A program made the translations under genes and the position numbers. From Yarrowia lipolytica (Eukaryota > Ascomycota > Dipodascomycetes > Dipodascales), in the NCBI RefSeq assembly GCF_001761485.1, contig NC_090775.1, positions 3,355,001 to 3,419,000 on the forward strand: a stretch of 64,000 nucleotides of DNA, written 5' to 3'. The notes beneath the pieces are model-generated. The model made no database searches. It had not been told where the DNA came from and saw nothing but the letters and a program-made list of their open reading frames with translations. This document shows positions 62,927 to 64,000 of the stretch, one piece after another. The first letter of the stretch is position 1. Every line of letters starts with the position of its first letter.

Positions 62927-63778
62927 TCAGGAAGGGGGGTTACCGCCGTTGGTGCTTCCGTTGGTTCCATCGCCGTTGATACCTCCATTGGTGCCGTTGA
63001 TAATGCCGTTGGTGGTACCGTTGGTGGTGCCGTTGGTGGTGCCGTTGATGGTGCCGTTGGTGTTCTTAACAGGCTCGGGAAGGAAGAGGTCGGGCCAGAC
63101 CTTGGGAAGGTCTTCAATATGGGAGATCTCCACGACACCTGGTGTTCCTGCAGGGATCTCAGGAGCTCCAGGGTAATGCAGATACGCGTTCTCTGCCCAT
63201 CCGAACTTCTTCGAAGCCTTGATATTCAGGGCACTGTCATCCACGAACCAGCATTTGCTCTTGTCTGTGACACCTGCCTGTTTCATAGCCTTCTCAAAAG
63301 CCTCGGGCTTTGGCTTGCAGTGAAGTGGAGTGTGGTAATAGTCGCAGTATGTGAGCCCGTCGATGAGATCATCCACGCCAACCAGCTTGGCTACTCGCTC
63401 TCCGTGGGTCTTGTAGGCGTTGGTAAACAGCCAGAGCTTAGAGACCTTGGTTCTGTCCAGACGTTGGAACATTTGTCTGAGAGGCTCATCTCTCTTGAGG
63501 ATCTTATCTAGAGGCAAAGAGTCATCCACGAGCCGGTTGTATTCGTCAATATCAATATTGTGGTGTCTCAGCAGACCGTCCAGAGCGATTCCGTACTCTT
63601 TGTAGTATCGATGGTGAAGCTCTGTGGCATGTTCCTTGTCCAGACCGAGTTTGGTTTGGAAGTAGTTGTTAATTCGCTCGCCCATGAGAGCGTCCACGCC
63701 CTTATCCTTGCTGTAGAGCGTGTTGTCAATGTCGACGAAGAGGACAATGCCCTCAGCCTTAGGAGTGTCTTGAGTCAT
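62927..63778 (-). CDS. SDT1: HAD-family pyrimidine/nucleotide 5'-phosphatase (Phm8/Sdt1 type)
   Basis: A 283-residue HAD hydrolase. Motif I FVDIDNTLYS (about 14-23) supplies the nucleophilic Asp. LWLFTNAYKTHGERV is motif II, CKPKPEAFEKAM is motif III, and FVDDSALNIKASKKFGW is motif IV. The family includes Sdt1 (pyrimidine 5'-nucleotidase) and Phm8 (nucleotide and lysophosphatidate phosphatase induced by phosphate starvation), and the sequence does not separate them. The last 45 residues (239-283) are an unusual low-complexity tail of Asn-Gly-Thr/Ile units (NGTTNGTTNG and variants), encoded by a 12-base minisatellite. It is not part of the HAD fold. Confidence 0.88.
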   Translation of the reverse strand: MTQDTPKAEGIVLFVDIDNTLYSKDKGVDALMGERINNYFQTKLGLDKEHATELHHRYYKEYGIALDGLLRHHNIDIDEYNRLVDDSLPLDKILKRDEPLRQMFQRLDRTKVSKLWLFTNAYKTHGERVAKLVGVDDLIDGLTYCDYYHTPLHCKPKPEAFEKAMKQAGVTDKSKCWFVDDSALNIKASKKFGWAENAYLHYPGAPEIPAGTPGVVEISHIEDLPKVWPDLFLPEPVKNTNGTINGTTNGTTNGTTNGIINGTNGGINGDGTNGSTNGGNPPS

Positions 63779-64000
63779 TGTCTTTAGTGGTCTTGTGAGG
63801 ATGCGCGTTAGAGAAGTTGTACGCGCGAAACGGGGAAAGGCAAGTATCCTGGCAGGTGCTCAACACGGGATCGTTCGGGTGAAAGGGAACGGTCTAAGAG
63901 TGTTGGGTTGAGCTGAAGAGATGGACTGGATCGTTTCTGCACGTGCAACCTAAGCGAGCTTTGGATTAGGGGCTGGCAGGTGGACAGGGTTTAAACCAGT
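63779..64000. other. Promoter side of the HAD phosphatase gene, to the window edge
   Basis: No gene seen. A CACGTG lies at 63940-63945. Confidence 0.45.

Overview
The window is nuclear DNA of an ascomycete yeast and fits Yarrowia lipolytica very well. The evidence is as follows. (i) Spliceosomal introns have GTGAGT donors and a CTAAC branch site placed directly before the acceptor. (ii) A tRNA-Gly gene is fused to a 5S rRNA gene, an arrangement described in Yarrowia. (iii) The codon use is GC-leaning and the genes are widely spaced. (iv) The gene set (UGA2, CTP1, mitochondrial SCOT, RAD6) is one I recall from Y. lipolytica chromosome F; this last point is memory and was not checked. I find 32 protein-coding genes (one apparently interrupted), two tRNAs, one 5S rRNA, 11 introns and a few small repeats. 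I see no integrated virus, retroelement coding region or CRISPR array.

Layout. 1-1.5 kb: no gene. 1.5-6 kb: small housekeeping genes GCG1 (glutathione breakdown), YSA1 (Nudix), SUS1 (SAGA/TREX-2), DCN1 (cullin neddylation) and SPC1 (signal peptidase). 7-10.4 kb: mitochondrial Lon protease PIM1, then a gene-poor 2.8 kb. 13-17.4 kb: UGA2 (succinate semialdehyde dehydrogenase), a Cys-rich metallothionein-like protein, an intron-bearing tRNA-Pro with a small A/T-rich repeat upstream, and a pirin. 18-31 kb: BSD2, CTP1, ARP4, TFA1, SWD3, RPN11, MSD1 and BNA2. 33-42 kb: an unrecognised gene split by an in-frame stop, MSH6, ADK2 and RNH1. 45 kb: a small secreted, probably GPI-anchored protein with two long His-Asp arrays. 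46-58 kb: SCOT, HEM3, PRP39, OST5, UTP23, COX5, RAD6 and a ketopantoate-reductase-like gene. 58-64 kb: the tRNA-Gly/5S unit with a second copy of the tRNA-associated repeat, a 1304-residue Ser-rich protein I do not recognise, and a PHM8/SDT1-type nucleotidase with an Asn-Gly-Thr tail.

The genes do not form a pathway cluster. They are a normal mixture of chromatin and transcription (SUS1, ARP4, TFA1, SWD3), protein turnover (DCN1, RPN11, RAD6, PIM1), mitochondrial metabolism (UGA2, SCOT, CTP1, MSD1, COX5, ADK2, HEM3) and RNA processing (PRP39, UTP23). The most interesting items are the fused tRNA-5S gene, the repeat shared by both tRNA loci, the His-Asp surface protein, the interrupted gene at 33-34 kb and the disordered KSP-repeat protein.
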